Shown piece after piece: positions 43,924-52,564 of a stretch of 64,000 nt of DNA. The translations under genes and the position numbers were made by a program. The DNA is taken from the NCBI GenBank assembly GCA_001838165.1, contig KV835854.1:75675-139674 (forward strand). The letters run 5' to 3'. The notes below the pieces were generated by a model. It was given only the letters and a program-made list of their open reading frames with translations. It was not told the DNA's origin and did not search any database. The stretch is from Actinomyces sp. HMSC035G02 (GTDB lineage Bacteria; Actinomycetota; Actinomycetes; Actinomycetales; Actinomycetaceae). Within the stretch, counting starts at the first letter, position 1. Every line of letters starts with the position of its first letter.

Positions 43924-44460
43924 ATGGACACATGGACCCGTATCGAACGTGGGGGCTTCTACCCCAAGGCCGTGCAGCGTGCGCTGCGCCGCGCTCTGGG
44001 CACCGCGGAGCCGCTCGCGACGCTGTGCCAGGTGGATACGGGTTTCGACCGCGGATCGGTTTTTCGGCACCTGACGGTCGCGTCGCTGACGGACCGCGCT
44101 ATCGTCCAGCTGCACGTCGATGAGATGGACGGTGGCTCGGCAACGATCGCGACGGCCGTGCACCGCGTGGGCGACATCGCCGGGTACTCCACGATGGAGG
44201 TGTACACGGATCCCGAGAATGCGAGCGGCCTGTCCGAAATGACGATCGCGCTGGACCTGAAGGGCGCGCGCCGCCTCGAGCTTGAGCCCGCCCGCTGCGA
44301 CGACCCGAATTGCATGGCCGACCACGGCCTGACGGGCACGTCCTTCCCCGACGACATGACTTTCCGCATCTCCGCGGCCGCCGACGGGCAGGACGCCCTC
44401 GACGAGGCCATGGTCTTCGTCGATCATCTCGCGGCTCTGATGGGGACTCGCAGTGAGTGA
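43924..44460 (+). CDS. DUF5998 family protein
   Basis: 178-residue soluble actinobacterial protein with recognisable family pattern: FYPKAVQRALRRALG, FRHLTVASLTDRAIVQLHVDE and DDPNCMADHGLTG. No catalytic motif known. The ATG is preceded by CACAAT and six bases, with no Shine-Dalgarno, so the message is probably leaderless. It overlaps the next gene by 8 bp, which ties both into one operon. Confidence 0.85.
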   Translation: MDTWTRIERGGFYPKAVQRALRRALGTAEPLATLCQVDTGFDRGSVFRHLTVASLTDRAIVQLHVDEMDGGSATIATAVHRVGDIAGYSTMEVYTDPENASGLSEMTIALDLKGARRLELEPARCDDPNCMADHGLTGTSFPDDMTFRISAAADGQDALDEAMVFVDHLAALMGTRSE

Positions 44461-45601
44461 GCGCGCTCTCACGCTGGACCTGCCCGGCGCCGACCTGCCC
44501 GTCGCGGGGGATCCGGTCATCACGGACGTCATTGCGGGAGCCCTCGCATCGATCGATTCCGCCCTGCCCGGTGCTTCGTCGCAGGCGGCCGACGCCCTCG
44601 GGATCGAGGCCGGGGCTGAGCAAGTGCTCCTCATCCTCGTGGACGGGCTCGGGTACGAGCTGATCCAGGATCACCTGGGGCACACGCCGACGCTGCGCCG
44701 CGCGAGGAACGATATCCGCTCGATCCACACGGTCGTCCCCTCGACGACGGCCGCGGCCATCACGGCTTTCGGCACGGGTGCGCGCCCCGGCGCAACCAAC
44801 ATGGTGGGCTTCTCCGTTGCCTACGGCGGCGGCGTCATGAATCTTCTGGCCATGGAGGGCGGGCCTGCTCCGACCGAGTGGCAGCCCACGCCCACCTACT
44901 TTGAGCGCCTGGCCGCAGCGGACGTGTCTTCGGCCGTCATCTCGCCGGCTCGTTTCGCCGGTTCCGGACTGACGGGCGCTGCGCTGCGGGGAGCGCGCCA
45001 TGTGCCCGCAGAGTCGCTCAGCGACCGCGTGAGCGCCGCCCTGCGCGAGCTGCGCGCCGGCACGCCCGTCGTCTACCTCTACTGGTCCGAGATCGATCAC
45101 GCCGGCCACAGCTCCGGCGTCGGATCCGATGCGTGGATCGGTTGCCTCGAAGAATTCGACGCGGGGCTGTCTGCGCTGCTGTGTGGCCTGCCCGCGGGCG
45201 TGCGAACCGTTATGACCGCTGACCACGGCATGATCAACGTGGAGCACTCCGCCCTTGTCGATGTCGCTCAGACGCCCGCTCTGCGCGAGGGCGTGCGCAT
45301 CGTCGCCGGCGAGACGCGAGCCGTGCACGTGCACGCGCAGGAGGGCCATGCCGCCGACGTAGAGGCGCGCTGGCGCGATGTCCTGGGGGAGAGCGCCTGG
45401 ATCCTTTCGCGCGACCAGATGGGTGCTCTCATCGGCCCCGGAGACGGCGCCTCGGTCATCGGCGACCTGCTGGTCCTCGCCCGCGGGAACGGCGGCATCG
45501 TCGATTCGAGGATCCAGAGCGCCTCGGCGATCGCGATGCCGGGCGTCCACGGCTCGCTCACCCCGACGGAAATACGCATTCCCGTCATCGTCCTGTCGTA
45601 A
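44453..45601 (+). CDS. Nucleotide pyrophosphatase/phosphodiesterase, alkaline phosphatase superfamily
   Basis: 382 residues, cytoplasmic. Metal and nucleophile region: LLILVDGLGYELI then VVPSTTAAAITAFGTG (Thr nucleophile in the STTA turn). The second metal set is EIDHAGHSSG and TADHGM. The substrate is not evident; members cleave nucleotide or phosphate diesters. The GTG start overlaps DUF5998, with which it is typically paired in Actinobacteria. Confidence 0.85.
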   Translation: MSERALTLDLPGADLPVAGDPVITDVIAGALASIDSALPGASSQAADALGIEAGAEQVLLILVDGLGYELIQDHLGHTPTLRRARNDIRSIHTVVPSTTAAAITAFGTGARPGATNMVGFSVAYGGGVMNLLAMEGGPAPTEWQPTPTYFERLAAADVSSAVISPARFAGSGLTGAALRGARHVPAESLSDRVSAALRELRAGTPVVYLYWSEIDHAGHSSGVGSDAWIGCLEEFDAGLSALLCGLPAGVRTVMTADHGMINVEHSALVDVAQTPALREGVRIVAGETRAVHVHAQEGHAADVEARWRDVLGESAWILSRDQMGALIGPGDGASVIGDLLVLARGNGGIVDSRIQSASAIAMPGVHGSLTPTEIRIPVIVLS

Positions 45602-45614
45602 GGCGACGTCGGAA

Positions 45615-45662
45615 CATACGTCAAGCGGCCGCTCACAGATGTGAGCGGCCGCTTGACGTATG
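45615..45662. terminator. Bidirectional terminator between phosphodiesterase and sepH
   Basis: Perfect 22-bp stem (45615-45636 with 45641-45662, CATACGTCAAGCGG...) with an AGAT loop, between convergent genes. The longest perfect hairpin seen in the window. Confidence 0.88.
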
Positions 45663-45668
45663 CATGGT

Positions 45669-46916
45669 TTAGGACTTCGAGCCGAAAAGAATCTCGTCCC
45701 AGCTGGGCACCGACCGACGCGTCTTCTTCGAGGAAGAGCGCGCCATCCTCGACCCCGTCACTCCCTGAGCGGGAACGGACCCGGTCGTGCTCTCCTCGGC
45801 CTCGGCAGGAGCGGACTCAGCGGAATCGGGCGCCGACACGGCCTTCATCGGGATCGCGGGGGTCGCCTGCTCCTCGGCCTTGGGCTCTTCGCCTGTGCCC
45901 TCACCTGAAGACGCGGGGGCGTCGGAGAGCCAGGGGAGGACACCCGACGAGGCCGGGGCCTCGGTCTTGGGGGATCGGGACGCCACCGGGATGGCACCCG
46001 TTGGCGTCGGACGGGCAGACGGGATCTGACCGGTCGCGGGAAACAACGTGTCCTCGGCGGGTTCGGACGGGGCCTCCGCCTTGGTGCGCGCCGACGCAAG
46101 CGAATAGATGCGCGCGGAAATCGGGCCCGTCGACGTGTCGGGCTCCGTCGTGGGAGCCTCCTCCTCGCCGGCGATGGCCGCCAGGTACTCGGCCTCCTCG
46201 TCGACCTCATCGTCCAGGTCCAGGTCAATCTGCTGGCGCTTCCCGCGCACGGCATTGAGCTGGTCGATGATGGCCTCGCGGTTACGCAGGTCCTCAGCTC
46301 CGGGGTCGACGACGGGGGCGGGGGCGGTGCGAGGCATGGGAGTGAAGATCGAGGCCGTCGGGGAGGCGGAAACCTGCTCGGTCAGCCACTGAGCCTCCTG
46401 GTCGATCGCCTCAAGCGAGCCGGAGTTCGACAGGTGCCAGTGGGCGGCGTGCTCGGCCGCACCCTGCACGAAAGTCACGATGATCTGCCAGGGCTCCCCG
46501 GCCTCGCGCGTCGCGGTCCACTCCAGAGACGACGGGTCGACGCCTCGCGCCGCCAGCCGATCCAGGACGAGGTCGCCCATCGTGGGGCCACCGTCGCCAA
46601 TACGAACGGCGCGGGCGCGCGTCAGCGCATAATCCTTCTCGGCCTGCACGGGAGCCTCAAAACGCTCAACCGCGCTGACCTCCATACCGTGCTGCGACGC
46701 GATCTCAGCCGGAGTTGCGCCAGCGCGCAGGAGAGCCTGAATGTCGCGAGGAGCAAGCGTGGGACGAGCGGGCGCCAGCTCCACTCGCGGACGATCACGG
46801 CGCGTCGCGCCGCGGAGCTCATCGGAGATCAACACCGAATAGCGTTCACCCTGGGCATCGGTGAGCACCAGGGACTCGCCATCGGCGCTGGTCCCGAGCA
46901 ATTCGAGCTCAATCAT
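45669..46916 (-). CDS. sepH: Septation protein SepH
   Basis: Actinobacterial cell-division protein that promotes FtsZ assembly. The N-terminal DUF3071 region (about 1-165) opens IELELLGTSADGESLVL. It has an internal helix-turn-helix (RDIQALLRAGATPAEIASQH). The long C-terminal part is disordered and Ala/Pro/Glu/Ser-rich, ending in a conserved-looking RRSVPSWDEILFGSK motif. The ATG at 46916 is 5 nt after GGAGG; the GTG three bases upstream is too close to that site. Confidence 0.9.
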   Translation of the reverse strand: MIELELLGTSADGESLVLTDAQGERYSVLISDELRGATRRDRPRVELAPARPTLAPRDIQALLRAGATPAEIASQHGMEVSAVERFEAPVQAEKDYALTRARAVRIGDGGPTMGDLVLDRLAARGVDPSSLEWTATREAGEPWQIIVTFVQGAAEHAAHWHLSNSGSLEAIDQEAQWLTEQVSASPTASIFTPMPRTAPAPVVDPGAEDLRNREAIIDQLNAVRGKRQQIDLDLDDEVDEEAEYLAAIAGEEEAPTTEPDTSTGPISARIYSLASARTKAEAPSEPAEDTLFPATGQIPSARPTPTGAIPVASRSPKTEAPASSGVLPWLSDAPASSGEGTGEEPKAEEQATPAIPMKAVSAPDSAESAPAEAEESTTGSVPAQGVTGSRMARSSSKKTRRSVPSWDEILFGSKS

Positions 46917-47082
46917 CACTTCCTCCTCAAACGTCTAGGTCGAATCGTCTCAAATAATGCTCAGAATGTCGCGTAGCTGAGCGCGTGTCACACATACGAT
47001 GGCACATTACTCTCACAAGTGTTATCCTCCCTGCGCATAGACCACTCGCGCAAACCGGCTCGAGAGGCGAAAGGGGAGAACC

Positions 47083-47385
47083 ATGGCAACCGATTACGAT
47101 GCGCCGCGCAAGAACGAAGACGAGGTCGCAGAGGACTCGATCGAGGAGCTGAAGTCCCGTCGCAACGACGCCGGCTCCGCCGAGATCGAAGAAGACGAAA
47201 ACGAAGCCGCTGAGAATTTCGAGCTTCCCGGCGCGGACCTGTCAAAGGAGGAACTGACGGTCCACGTCGTTCCCCGCCAGGAAGACGAATTCACCTGCTC
47301 GCAGTGCTTCCTCGTGCACCACGCGTCGCAGCTCGACCACGTGGACGCCAACGGCGCCCCCGTGTGCACCGAGTGCGCGATGTGA
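47083..47385 (+). CDS. DUF4193 family protein
   Basis: 100 residues: an acidic N-terminal part (MATDYDAPRKNEDEVAEDS) and a C-terminal zinc-like ribbon (FTCSQCFLVHHASQL, CTECAM). The family is near-universal in Actinomycetota and lies beside sepH and DUF3710, as here. AAGGGGAG precedes the ATG. Function unproven. Confidence 0.9.
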   Translation: MATDYDAPRKNEDEVAEDSIEELKSRRNDAGSAEIEEDENEAAENFELPGADLSKEELTVHVVPRQEDEFTCSQCFLVHHASQLDHVDANGAPVCTECAM

Positions 47386-47394
47386 GGTAGGACG

Positions 47395-48027
47395 ATGTTC
47401 GGACGCAAGAAGAAGACTGTCGAAGACGAGATCGAAGAGGTCGAGGCCCTGCCTCGCCTGAGCGACGAAGATGCTGCGATTTGGAGCGAGCCCGGCCCGC
47501 GTAACTTCGGAGAGGTCGACACCACCGACGGCTACGTCGACATGGGGTCCATCCTGTTCCCCGCAGTTCAGGGCATGCAGCTGCGCACCCAGGTCGCTGA
47601 TGACGGCACGACCGTCCTGCAGATCCTCGTCGTGCTCGGAAACTCGGGCATCCAGATGAGCGTCGCAGCCGCACCCCGCTCCGGCGGTGTGTGGGAGGAG
47701 CTGCGCGAAGAAATCCGTAAGGGCTTCGAAGATCAGGGTGCCAAGGTCGCTGACTACCCGACGCGTTACGGCAACGAGCTGCTCGTCGACATGCCGATGC
47801 AGATGCCCGACGGCCGTTCCGCGACCTCGCGTATGCGCATCATCGGTCGTGAAGGCGACCGCTGGTTTGCGCGCATCGATATCCTCGGTCCGGCCGCTGC
47901 CACCGCGGAAGCCGGTGCCGACATCGAGAAGGTCATCGACCGCATCGTCGTGCGTCGCGACGATCACCCGCGTACGCGCCTGGAGCTGCTGCCCGTGCAC
48001 CTGCCCGCGGGTGCTCAGGAGGCCTGA
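47395..48027 (+). CDS. DUF3710 family protein
   Basis: 210-residue soluble actinobacterial protein starting MFGRKKK, with family pattern YVDMGSILFPAVQGMQLR, then a two-layer alpha/beta core, and GREGDRWFARIDILGPAA. It lies 9 bp after DUF4193 and is followed 1 bp after its stop by the OB-fold gene, in the order conserved across the phylum. Function unknown. Confidence 0.9.
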   Translation: MFGRKKKTVEDEIEEVEALPRLSDEDAAIWSEPGPRNFGEVDTTDGYVDMGSILFPAVQGMQLRTQVADDGTTVLQILVVLGNSGIQMSVAAAPRSGGVWEELREEIRKGFEDQGAKVADYPTRYGNELLVDMPMQMPDGRSATSRMRIIGREGDRWFARIDILGPAAATAEAGADIEKVIDRIVVRRDDHPRTRLELLPVHLPAGAQEA

Positions 48028-48028
48028 C

Positions 48029-48409
48029 ATGGCTTCGTGGTTCGCTAAGGTTGGCGCCGCGCTCGGCCTCGACAAGGACACGCGTTCCCTGGACGCTGCC
48101 CTCGACGAGGACTCGGCGCGCGCCGCCCGCGGTGTCACGCCGATTCGCGACGTGGTCGACCGCTCTCACGCACTCGTGTTCGGCACGCTGCTGGGCATGA
48201 CGTATCCGCCCGAGGAGGGCGCTCAGCGCGTCCTCGTTGCGACCCTCTACGACGGCACCGACACGCTGGAGCTGCGCTGGCCCGGACGATCCTCCATCCC
48301 CGGACTGAGCGTCGGGCAGCGCCTCGAGGTCGAAGGCACCGTTGGCCGCGTGGGCGAACGCCTCGTCATCATCAACCCGCTGTACCGCGTGATCGCGGGG
48401 GAGGGCTGA
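48029..48409 (+). CDS. OB-fold nucleic acid-binding domain protein
   Basis: 126 residues. After a charged N-terminal helix, the segment LVFGTLLGMTYPPEEGAQRV to LSVGQRLEVEGTVGRVGERL forms an OB barrel of the RecG-wedge/tRNA-binding kind. AGGAGG gives a good start at 48029, and longer upstream frames mirror DUF3710. It overlaps DUF3159 by one base (TGATG). In other Actinobacteria this partner is found in the same place. Confidence 0.85.
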   Translation: MASWFAKVGAALGLDKDTRSLDAALDEDSARAARGVTPIRDVVDRSHALVFGTLLGMTYPPEEGAQRVLVATLYDGTDTLELRWPGRSSIPGLSVGQRLEVEGTVGRVGERLVIINPLYRVIAGEG

Positions 48410-49083
48410 TGCCTACTCCTCGCTGGATGGATCAGGCCACCTCTGAGGAATTCTCCTGGTCGCGTGCCCTCGGCGGCACGCGCGGCGTCATCGAAGCCAC
48501 CGCGCCCGGTCTGCTCTTTGTCGTCGTTTTTGTGGCCACGCGTGCCCTCGTGCCGACGCTCATCGCGGCGTCGGGCGTCGCAGTTCTCGCCTGCGTCATC
48601 CGACTCATCCAGCGTCAGGGGATGGGGCAGGCCCTCTCCGGTCTCTTCGGAGTCGCCATTGGCGTCATCTTCGCGGCGGCGACCGGGCGGGGAGAAAACT
48701 ACTTCGTCTGGGGCATTGCTACGAACGTGGCCATGGCGCTTGCTTTCGCTCTGTCCGTCCTGTGTCGCCGGAGCCTTGTCGCCCAGTTCTACGGTCCGTT
48801 GACCGGCCTGGCGAAGGGATGGCAATCAGATCCCACATACGCGGACCTGCGCCGCAGCTGCGCCGCGATCACGTGGATGTGGGCGGGAATCTTTGCGCTG
48901 CGCGTCGCCGTGCAGGCACCCCTGTGGTTCACGGGCCAGGTTGCGGCTCTCGGCGTCGCCAAGTTGGCCCTCGGACTTCCGCTCTTCGCGCTGGGAGCCT
49001 GGGCCACCTGGTGGAAGCTGAAGGATTACTCCTCGTCTTCCTCATCCTCGGACTCCTCCGAGACGGGGGATTCGACCAGCTGA
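48409..49083 (+). CDS. DUF3159 family membrane protein
   Basis: 224 residues with about five membrane helices (PGLLFVVVFVATRALVPTLI, ALSGLFGVAIGVIFAAA, NVAMALAFALSVLC, MWAGIFALRVAVQAPLW, LALGLPLFALGAWATWW) and a C-terminal run of serines. Its last 58 bp overlap the 3' end of the convergent TrkA gene. Function unknown; the family always travels with DUF3710 and TrkA genes. Confidence 0.88.
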   Translation: MPTPRWMDQATSEEFSWSRALGGTRGVIEATAPGLLFVVVFVATRALVPTLIAASGVAVLACVIRLIQRQGMGQALSGLFGVAIGVIFAAATGRGENYFVWGIATNVAMALAFALSVLCRRSLVAQFYGPLTGLAKGWQSDPTYADLRRSCAAITWMWAGIFALRVAVQAPLWFTGQVAALGVAKLALGLPLFALGAWATWWKLKDYSSSSSSSDSSETGDSTS

Positions 49084-49730
49084 CGCAGGTCCTGCAGCTC
49101 GGCGGTGTCCGCATCGGGCACGAGGAGCAGGAGCTCATCGGAGGCTTCGAACACGTCGTCGGCGCTCGGCGTAATCGGACGACCGTCGCGTAGGAGCGCA
49201 GCGAGGACCGAACGGGCCGGCAGCTGCAGGGAATGGACGCGCTTGCCCACAACCGGGGATTCCTCGGGCAGGATGAGCGCGTGCATCGACACGGCGGCCG
49301 TGTTGAAGGAGAACAGGCGCACCGGAACGCCCACCGAGACCGCCTCTTCGACGAGGGAGGTCATGATGCGCGGCGTCGACACGGACACATCCACGCCCCA
49401 CGCCTGATCGAACAGCCACTCGTTCGTCGGGTTGTTCAGGCGCGCGACCACGCGGGGCACCGCGAATTCGGTCTTGGCCAGCAGGGAGATGACCAGGTTC
49501 GCCTTGTCGTCGCCGGTCGCGGCGACCATCACGTCGGCCTCGGCCACGCCCGCGTCGCGCAGCGCGTCGGGCGAGCAGGCGTCGGCGAGCACCCAGTCTG
49601 CGTCTGCCACGGATGAGATGCGCAGCTTCTCGGGCATGTTGTCGATCAGGGTGATGTCGTGTCCGTGAGCGAGCAGCTCCAGGGCGACGCTGCGGCCCAC
49701 CGATCCGGCTCCAGCAATCACAATCTTCAT
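49026..49730 (-). CDS. trkA: TrkA-N/C potassium uptake regulatory protein
   Basis: Cytoplasmic RCK protein that gates potassium transport in response to NAD(H) or ligand. The Rossmann motif is KIVIAGAGSVGRSVA. An N-terminal RCK domain (to about 130) is followed by a TrkA-C domain ending in SDELLLLVPD and a strongly acidic tail. The ATG at 49730 follows GGAGG by 7 nt; a GTG two codons earlier is too close. It lies just after the second TrkA gene, the two matching CeoC and CeoB of mycobacteria in order. Confidence 0.88.
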   Translation of the reverse strand: MKIVIAGAGSVGRSVALELLAHGHDITLIDNMPEKLRISSVADADWVLADACSPDALRDAGVAEADVMVAATGDDKANLVISLLAKTEFAVPRVVARLNNPTNEWLFDQAWGVDVSVSTPRIMTSLVEEAVSVGVPVRLFSFNTAAVSMHALILPEESPVVGKRVHSLQLPARSVLAALLRDGRPITPSADDVFEASDELLLLVPDADTAELQDLRQLVESPVSEESEDEEDEE

Positions 49731-49732
49731 GC

Positions 49733-50398
49733 TCACACCTCCGTCTTGGGCGGGTTAGCCAACTGGTCGCGCAGCTGCGTGGTCTCGGTCCCGTTGATCG
49801 CGAAGTACAGCTGATCGTGCTCCTGGACCACGAGGTCCGGCGACGCGGTGCGGATGGATCCCAAGCGTGATGTGAAGACGATGCGGCAGCCCGTGAGCTC
49901 CTCGACGACCTGGAAACTCAGGCCGTACCAGCTGGGGGAGGGCGTCGCATTGACGAGGCCGACCACGCCGGTTGGGTGGGACCAGATGAGCGACGCGTCC
50001 GGAGGGAGCAGGCGGCGCATCACCGACTCGGTGGTGCGCTGGACCGAGGCGACCGTCGGAATGCCGAGGCGCTCGTACAGATAGGCGCGCGTCGGGTCGT
50101 AGATGCGTGCGACGACGTGCTCGACGTGGAAAACCTCACGTGCGACGCGCGCGGCGATAATGTTCGAGTTATCACCCGACGAGACTGCCGCAAACGCGTA
50201 CGCGTCCTTAATGTTCGCTTGACGCAGGCAGTCGCGGTCCATGCCCACACCCGTCACGCGACGACCGGAAAAGTCCGGGGAGAGGCGAGAGAAAGCCTTG
50301 GAATCCTGGTCAATAACCGCCACGGAATGACCCGCGGCGTCCAACGTTGATGCCAGGCGAGCGCCGACGCGCCCGCAACCCATGATCACAAAGTGCAC
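49733..50398 (-). CDS. trkA: TrkA-N/C potassium uptake regulatory protein (first of pair)
   Basis: 221-residue RCK protein with motif FVIMGCGRVGARLAS and a TrkA-C domain closing in HDQLYFAING. The GTG at 50398 has AAAGTA (minus strand TACTTT) ending seven bases before it and no Shine-Dalgarno, so it is probably leaderless. It is divergent from the APC permease gene, and the pair likely controls potassium flux together with that permease. Confidence 0.88.
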   Translation of the reverse strand: MHFVIMGCGRVGARLASTLDAAGHSVAVIDQDSKAFSRLSPDFSGRRVTGVGMDRDCLRQANIKDAYAFAAVSSGDNSNIIAARVAREVFHVEHVVARIYDPTRAYLYERLGIPTVASVQRTTESVMRRLLPPDASLIWSHPTGVVGLVNATPSPSWYGLSFQVVEELTGCRIVFTSRLGSIRTASPDLVVQEHDQLYFAINGTETTQLRDQLANPPKTEV

Positions 50399-50488
50399 GA
50401 CTACCAAAGTACTCCGGTCCTCGCGTAATAGCCAAGTGTGCGCTTCGCCGCTGCCACTGTCAGGCTTAGTGGACTACGCTTAACATCC

Positions 50489-52564
50489 GTGACGAACTTG
50501 TTGGCCTACGCAAAGCGCGTGCTCATCGGGCGCCCGATGCGATCGGACGCGATGGGCCACCAGCTTCTCCCCAAACGAATCGCCCTGCCGATCTTCGCGT
50601 CGGACGCGCTATCGTCCGTCGCCTACGCGCCGGACGAAGTCCTCCTCACCCTTGCGCTCGCCGGTTCGATGGCAGCGCTTCAGTCCGTGTGGGTGGGCGT
50701 CGTCGTCGCGATCGTGCTCGCGGTCGTGGTCGCGTCGTACCGTCAGACGGTGCACGCCTACCCGTCGGGCGGTGGCGATTACGAGGTCGTCACCACGAAC
50801 CTGGGCCGTTCCTGGGGCCTGCTCGTGGCCTCGGCACTGCTGGTCGACTATATCCTGACGGTTGCCGTCTCGATCTCGTCGGGCGCCAGCTACATCACGA
50901 CCGCCGTCCCGGCTCTCCTCGGCCATGAGGTGCCGATCGCGGTTGCGCTCGTCGTCATCCTGGCGACCCTGAACCTGCGCGGCACGCGCGAGGCCGGTGG
51001 TGCATTCGCCGTGCCCACCTACCTGTACATGGCTGCCATCGGCCTGATGGTCGTCGTTGGTTTTGCGAAGATGGCGACGGGACACCTCGGGGAGTCGCCC
51101 ACGGCCGCCTACGACCTCGTGGCTGCTCCTGGCAACGCCGACGGCCTGGCGGGGCTCGCGGGAGCCTTCCTGCTCATGCGCGCCTTCTCCTCGGGGTGCG
51201 CCGCACTCACCGGTGTCGAGGCCATCTCCAACGGCGTGCCCATGTTCCGCCGCCCCAAGTCCCGCAACGCGGCGACAACGCTCGCGATGCTCGGTCTGAT
51301 TGCCGCCTCCATGATGATTTCGATTCTCGTTCTGGCGCGCGCGACCGGCGTGAAGATCGTCGACGATGCCGCAACCCAGCTGACCTACCAGGGCGCGCCC
51401 GTCCCCGAGAACACGCCGATCGATCCGGCGATCTCGCAGATCGCCTCCGCTGTGTTTGGTCAGGGTTCGATCCTCTTCATCCTCATCACCGTCGTCACCG
51501 GCTTCATCCTGGTGCTCGCGGGCAACACGGCGTTCAACGGCTTCCCGACGCTGGCATCCGTCCTGTCGCGCGATTCCTTCCTGCCCCACCAGATGGTGCG
51601 CCGTGGCGACCGACTGTCGTATTCGAACGGTATCGTCGTCCTGACGGCCGCAGCGATCGCGCTGATCGTCGGCTTCCAGGCACAGACGACGCGCCTCATC
51701 CAGCTCTACGTCGTCGGTGTCTTCATTTCCTTCACGCTCTCGCAGCTGGGCATGATCAAGCACTGGAACCGGCAGCTGCGCACGCGCCAGTCCGGCCAGG
51801 AACGCATGTCCGTCCTGCGCTCGCGCGCCGTCAACATCGTCGGCTTCATGATGACCGGCCTCGTGCTCATCATCGTCCTGGCCACGAAGTTCACGCACGG
51901 CGCGTGGATCACCCTGCTGATGATTGCGATCGTTTTCGGCCTCCAGATCTCGATCCATCACCACTACGAGACGATCCGCTCGCAGCTGCGCGTGGACGAC
52001 TGGAATGCGCGCCGTGCCCTGCCGACCCGCGTGCGTGCCCTCGTCCTCGTGTCCTCCCTATCGCGCCCCGCTATGCGAGCGATCGCGGCGGCCCGCGCGT
52101 CCTCGCCGACGTCGATCGAGCTCGTCTCCGTCGTCGCCGACGACGAGGAAGAGAACAAGATCCTGCGCCAATGGAAGGCCTCCGGCGTTCCCGTGCCGCT
52201 GACGCTCCTGTCCGCGCCCTACCGTGACATCGCCTCGGTGATCCTGCAGTACGTGCGTGGGCGCCGTCGTGCGATGCCCACCGAGATGCTCGTGGTCTAC
52301 ATGCCACAGTTCCTCGTCACCCACTGGTGGGAGAACTTCGTGCACAATCAGTCGGCCCTGCGTCTGCGCGCCGCGCTCCTCGGCGTTCCCGGCGTGGTGA
52401 TTACCGTCGTCCCGTGGCAGCTCGGCGAGGACGACGTCGTGGAGGGCCGTCAGCGCGTCAATGACCCGTTCTTGCGTGTCGCTCCGTCTTCGGTTGACTC
52501 GAAGACCCGAACCGAGCAGCCCGGCAGCACTCGCAGCGAAAGCCCCACCGAGGAGAACGAATGA
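50489..52564 (+). CDS. APC family permease, KimA-like
   Basis: 691 residues: about 12 helices of the amino acid/polyamine/organocation family (FASDALSSVAYAPDEVLLTL opening helix, GAYP replaced by AYPSGGGDYEVV) and a 190-residue cytoplasmic C-terminal domain. Members like KimA import potassium and are controlled by cyclic di-AMP; the neighbouring TrkA genes fit that. The GTG at 50489 has TACGCT (50475-50480) eight bases before it and no Shine-Dalgarno. The stop overlaps the methyltransferase start by 4 nt. Confidence 0.85.
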   Translation: MTNLLAYAKRVLIGRPMRSDAMGHQLLPKRIALPIFASDALSSVAYAPDEVLLTLALAGSMAALQSVWVGVVVAIVLAVVVASYRQTVHAYPSGGGDYEVVTTNLGRSWGLLVASALLVDYILTVAVSISSGASYITTAVPALLGHEVPIAVALVVILATLNLRGTREAGGAFAVPTYLYMAAIGLMVVVGFAKMATGHLGESPTAAYDLVAAPGNADGLAGLAGAFLLMRAFSSGCAALTGVEAISNGVPMFRRPKSRNAATTLAMLGLIAASMMISILVLARATGVKIVDDAATQLTYQGAPVPENTPIDPAISQIASAVFGQGSILFILITVVTGFILVLAGNTAFNGFPTLASVLSRDSFLPHQMVRRGDRLSYSNGIVVLTAAAIALIVGFQAQTTRLIQLYVVGVFISFTLSQLGMIKHWNRQLRTRQSGQERMSVLRSRAVNIVGFMMTGLVLIIVLATKFTHGAWITLLMIAIVFGLQISIHHHYETIRSQLRVDDWNARRALPTRVRALVLVSSLSRPAMRAIAAARASSPTSIELVSVVADDEEENKILRQWKASGVPVPLTLLSAPYRDIASVILQYVRGRRRAMPTEMLVVYMPQFLVTHWWENFVHNQSALRLRAALLGVPGVVITVVPWQLGEDDVVEGRQRVNDPFLRVAPSSVDSKTRTEQPGSTRSESPTEENE

